A stretch of 8,044 nucleotides of DNA from Devosia sp. GTDB lineage: Bacteria > Pseudomonadota > Alphaproteobacteria > Rhizobiales > Devosiaceae. The translations under genes and the position numbers were made by a program. Positions 5,944 to 8,044 of this stretch are shown piece by piece; positions within the stretch are counted from its first letter, which is position 1; the number at the start of each line of letters is the position of its first letter. The notes under the pieces were generated by a model. It did no database searches. It saw only the letters and a list, made by a program, of their open reading frames with translations, and had not been told where the DNA came from. Location: NCBI GenBank assembly GCA_028290685.1, contig JAQGJI010000167.1:1-8044 (forward strand). Reading direction: 5' to 3'.

Positions 5944-6774
5944 CTAGGCCTGGATGCTGAACCACTCGAGACAGCCGGCAGGCACAATGGAATTGCTGAC
6001 CAGCATCGCGCCGTGCCGGTAAAGCTCGATGGGGTCTGCGCCGCTCGGCAGGTCGATAGCCCACACCTGCCCGGAAGGGTCGGTCCACAGCAGCGCGCCA
6101 TCCAGCCTCTGCAGCGCCGCCATTGCCTGGGCCGGGGTCGTGCCGGGCCGGAACAGCACAACTACGGCATTATCGCCCGGGGCCGGCAGGGCAGCCAGCG
6201 CAGCGGCTATGCCGACGCCCAGCGCCAGCGCCAGTGGCGAGCTGAGCAACCGGGGCGGGCGCCTCGTGGAACTGCGCGCCACCACCCACGCCAGGATGAT
6301 CGGCAGGATGCCGAATACCGCCAGCCACAGCACATCCCAGAACAGCGGATTATCCACATCCATGCGGATACGGTGAATCCCCAGGATCCAGTGCGACAGG
6401 ATGGCGTCAAGGACGTGCCAGGCACCAAAGCCGATCAGCACATTGCCCCACAGCAAGCGATCCGCTTCAGCAGCGGGGAACTCCCGCCGTGTCCGCCACA
6501 GCAGCCAAAGCCCTACCACCGCGACGATATACATCAACAGGTGAAACAGCCCATCCGCCAGGATCAACACACGGATATCCTGCCGCGCCTGTTCCAGCCC
6601 GCTCAGCAGGTGGTGCCATTGCAGCACCTGATGCAGCAAGATGCCGTCGAAAAACCCACCCAGGCTGAAGCCGAGCGCATGACCCGCCCATTTGAAGCTG
6701 GCTGGATATTGGCTCTGCCCTACGCTCACTGCGGCCTCGTGCGGTGATGAAAAGGTGAAACCGCCAGATCCCAC
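5944..6774 (-). CDS. DUF2243-type integral membrane protein with C-terminal extension
   Basis: The 276-residue product has about five transmembrane segments: roughly residues 28-48, 68-93, 107-131, 144-166 and 178-197. The first carries GFSLGGFFDGILLHQVLQWHH, the hallmark of the DUF2243 family of uncharacterised membrane proteins. Conserved-looking histidines at 48, 54, 55, 78, 120, 128 and 134 lie at or near membrane ends and could bind a metal or haem (inference). After the last helix comes an extra soluble segment of about 75 residues (about 202-276) with a compact alpha/beta look: VVVLFRPGTT, a helix AQAMAALQRL, and VWAIDLPSG. The start is a GTG at 6774, with GGAA 5 bases upstream and an in-frame TGA just before. 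A second GTG at 6729 would remove 15 polar residues and keep all helices, so it cannot be ruled out. No neighbour assigns a pathway; the small membrane peptide downstream is the only nearby same-strand gene. Confidence 0.82.
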   Translation of the reverse strand: MGSGGFTFSSPHEAAVSVGQSQYPASFKWAGHALGFSLGGFFDGILLHQVLQWHHLLSGLEQARQDIRVLILADGLFHLLMYIVAVVGLWLLWRTRREFPAAEADRLLWGNVLIGFGAWHVLDAILSHWILGIHRIRMDVDNPLFWDVLWLAVFGILPIILAWVVARSSTRRPPRLLSSPLALALGVGIAAALAALPAPGDNAVVVLFRPGTTPAQAMAALQRLDGALLWTDPSGQVWAIDLPSGADPIELYRHGAMLVSNSIVPAGCLEWFSIQA

Positions 6775-6853
6775 CGGCGTTCCACAACGCTTTCACCTCC
6801 AAGCACCTCCCCGCTTGACGCCCCCATCGTTTTCACGCATCTATCGGCCCGTC

Positions 6854-6927
6854 GCGGGTGTAGCTCAATGGCAGAGCAGAAGCTTCCCAAGCTTACGACG
6901 AGGGTTCGATTCCCTTCACCCGCTCCA
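6854..6927 (+). tRNA. tRNA-Gly (anticodon CCC)
   Basis: Full cloverleaf with encoded CCA. The acceptor stem is GCGGGTG (6854-6860) with CACCCGC (6917-6923), discriminator T and CCA at 6925-6927. The D-arm is AGCTCAATGGCAGAGCA. The anticodon loop TTCCCAA has CCC at 6886-6888, and the T-arm is GAGGGTTCGATTCCCTT. It reads GGG codons. The lowest base pair of the anticodon stem is a G-A mismatch, which I recall as common in alphaproteobacterial tRNA-Gly(CCC). It is divergent from the DUF2243 gene. The sequence to its right has different codon habits from that to its left. Confidence 0.97.
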
Positions 6928-7020
6928 ATTCTCCGGCGCCCGCCAATCGAACTCTTTGTTGGCCGCTGACGCTCGGCACGCCGCCATTGCGGTTCGTTCC
7001 CCTCGCACTTCGGTTGCCGC

Positions 7021-7050
7021 GTCGGACTCGCGGCCCTAGGATCGTCCGAC
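7021..7050. repeat. 7-bp inverted repeat before the OPT transporter gene
   Basis: GTCGGAC (7021-7027) and GTCCGAC (7044-7050) are perfect inverted repeats with a 16-base loop that includes the palindrome CCTAGG (7035-7040). The right arm ends 6 bases before the GGGAG ribosome binding site of the transporter gene. It could be a leader hairpin or an operator. There is no T-run after it, so it is unlikely to terminate the tRNA transcript. Confidence 0.4.
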
Positions 7051-7069
7051 AGCATCGGGAGATCCTGCG

Positions 7070-8044
7070 GTGAGAACGAATTCGGCGCAGGTGATTGTCC
7101 CGCTCGAGCCCGATCCGCGCCCCGCTGCGGGCCGGTTCGCGCCGTTCATCCCGTCCAGCGCCGTCATGCGCGAGCTGACGCCGGTTCCGATCATCCTTGG
7201 AACCTTGCTCGGCATCGTCTTCGGTGCGTCGTCGCTCTATCTGGTGCTGAAGGTCGGGCTCACGGTCAGCGCGTCGATCCCGGTCGCGGTCATATCGCTG
7301 ACGATCTTCCGGCTGATCGCCAAGCTCGGCGGCCGCGACGCGACGATCCTCGAGCATAATATCGTCCAGACCGCCGGTTCGGCCGGTGAATCGATCGCCT
7401 TCGGGGTCGGCGTGACGATGCCCGCGATCCTCATCCTCGGCTTCGACCTCGAGATCGCGCGGGTGCTGCTGGTGTCGGTGCTCGGCGGGCTGCTCGGCAT
7501 CTTGATGATGATACCGCTGCGCCGTGCGCTGATCGTCGAGCAACATGGCGCCTTGCTCTATCCGGAAGGTACGGCCTGCGCCGAGGTCCTGAAGGCCGGT
7601 TGCTCCGCTGAGGATCGCGCGATCGCTGCGGGCGGCGCGATCATCGCCGGTGAAGCTCTGGACGCGGCGCGGGGAGCGAAGGTGATCTTTGCCGGCTTCG
7701 CGATCGGGATCGCCTACAAAGTCGCGATGGTGGCGCTCAAGGCGTGGAAGGACGTGCCCCAATTCGTCTTCGGCAAGCCGTTCGTCGGCGGCTCGGTGTC
7801 GGCGGAGATCTCGCCCGAATTGCTCGGCGTCGGCTACATAATCGGTCCCCGCCTCGCCTCGATCATGTGCGCCGGCGGCGTGCTTGCTTATCTGGTGCTG
7901 ATCCCGGCGATCAAATTCTTCGGCGTTCCGGGAGCGGTGATCGCGCCCGGCACCATTCCGATCAGCGACATGTCGCCCGACGACATACGCGCCGCTTATG
8001 TGCTCTACATCGGCGCCGGCGCGGTCGCCGCCGGCGGGATCGTC
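7070..8044 (+). CDS. OPT-family oligopeptide transporter, N-terminal part
   Basis: Open from a GTG at 7070 to the window edge (325 codons, no stop), so only about half of the usual 600-700 residues is present. GGGAG (7057-7061) lies 8 bases upstream of the GTG. OPT proteins are secondary transporters of small peptides or metal chelates, driven by the proton gradient, in the inner membrane. Visible family features: PIILGTLLGIVFGASSLYLV then LKVGLTVSASIPVAVISL as the first two helices (about 40-84); HNIVQTAGSAGESIAFGVGV (96-115), the classic bacterial OPT signature; LYPEGTACAEVLKAG (163-177); and GVGYIIGPRLAS (253-264). At least six membrane segments are complete in the window. Codon use differs from the genes to the left: about 13 of 18 serines are TCG, against about 5 of 22 in dcd, where AGC leads. 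Foreign origin or an assembly join at the tRNA is possible. The substrate cannot be told. Confidence 0.9.
   Translation, partial: MRTNSAQVIVPLEPDPRPAAGRFAPFIPSSAVMRELTPVPIILGTLLGIVFGASSLYLVLKVGLTVSASIPVAVISLTIFRLIAKLGGRDATILEHNIVQTAGSAGESIAFGVGVTMPAILILGFDLEIARVLLVSVLGGLLGILMMIPLRRALIVEQHGALLYPEGTACAEVLKAGCSAEDRAIAAGGAIIAGEALDAARGAKVIFAGFAIGIAYKVAMVALKAWKDVPQFVFGKPFVGGSVSAEISPELLGVGYIIGPRLASIMCAGGVLAYLVLIPAIKFFGVPGAVIAPGTIPISDMSPDDIRAAYVLYIGAGAVAAGGIV

Noticed and set aside
6467..6802. A 111-codon minus-strand frame with the strong upstream site GGAGG near 6800, which could compete with the DUF2243 start.
   Set aside because: Its frame runs through the DUF2243 coding sequence out of phase and gives no recognisable protein. 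The DUF2243 frame shows a clear family motif and helices.
6893..7762. A 289-codon minus-strand open frame across the tRNA and the OPT gene.
   Set aside because: It overlaps the tRNA and is antisense to the OPT gene. Its product is a string of Arg, Asp, Glu and His typical of antisense translation of GC-rich membrane protein genes.

Overview
The left 85% of the window (about 1-6930) looks like the chromosome of an alphaproteobacterium, most likely a Hyphomicrobiales (Rhizobiales) member of Devosia-like type. The signs are a class I lysyl-tRNA synthetase in place of the usual bacterial class II enzyme, a SAM-II riboswitch ahead of the methionine gene metZ, the long (about 370 residue) form of dCTP deaminase, and GC-rich coding sequence. 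The taxon is inferred from gene families and codon habits; no search was run.

Layout. lysS (class I LysRS) runs on the minus strand from 1703 to 90 and probably starts at a TTG. A short divergent promoter region separates it from a plus-strand TerB-like gene (1843-2256). That gene converges on, and overlaps by 7 bp, a minus-strand secreted amino-acid-type solute-binding protein (3068-2250). Upstream of this, on the same strand, is metZ (O-succinylhomoserine sulfhydrylase, 4359-3151). Its leader holds a complete regulatory unit: a TTGACG/TTAGAT promoter, a SAM-II pseudoknot aptamer starting at the predicted 5' end, and a Rho-independent terminator just before the metZ ribosome binding site. 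One arm of the aptamer pseudoknot can also pair with the 5' arm of the terminator, giving a simple transcriptional OFF switch. The solute-binding protein gene may be co-transcribed and so be SAM-controlled too. The long-form dcd gene (4553-5665) is divergent from metZ and shares its upstream region.

Next come a 28-residue membrane peptide gene with a good ribosome binding site (5802-5716, minus; too short for ordinary gene finders), a DUF2243-type integral membrane protein with an extra soluble C-terminal segment (6774-5944, minus), and a tRNA-Gly(CCC) (6854-6927, plus).

To the right of the tRNA the sequence changes character: codon use shifts strongly to TCG for serine, and a plus-strand OPT-family oligopeptide transporter gene starts at 7070 and runs off the window edge. 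The break lies at or just after a tRNA 3' end. That is where genomic islands integrate, and also where metagenome assemblies of related alphaproteobacteria can mis-join, so both explanations stay open.

Most genes here are housekeeping. I see no defence system, CRISPR array, insertion sequence or obvious new multi-gene system. The most interesting items are the riboswitch decision structure, the orphan solute-binding gene below it, the tiny membrane peptide, the DUF2243 C-terminal extension and the compositional break at the tRNA.
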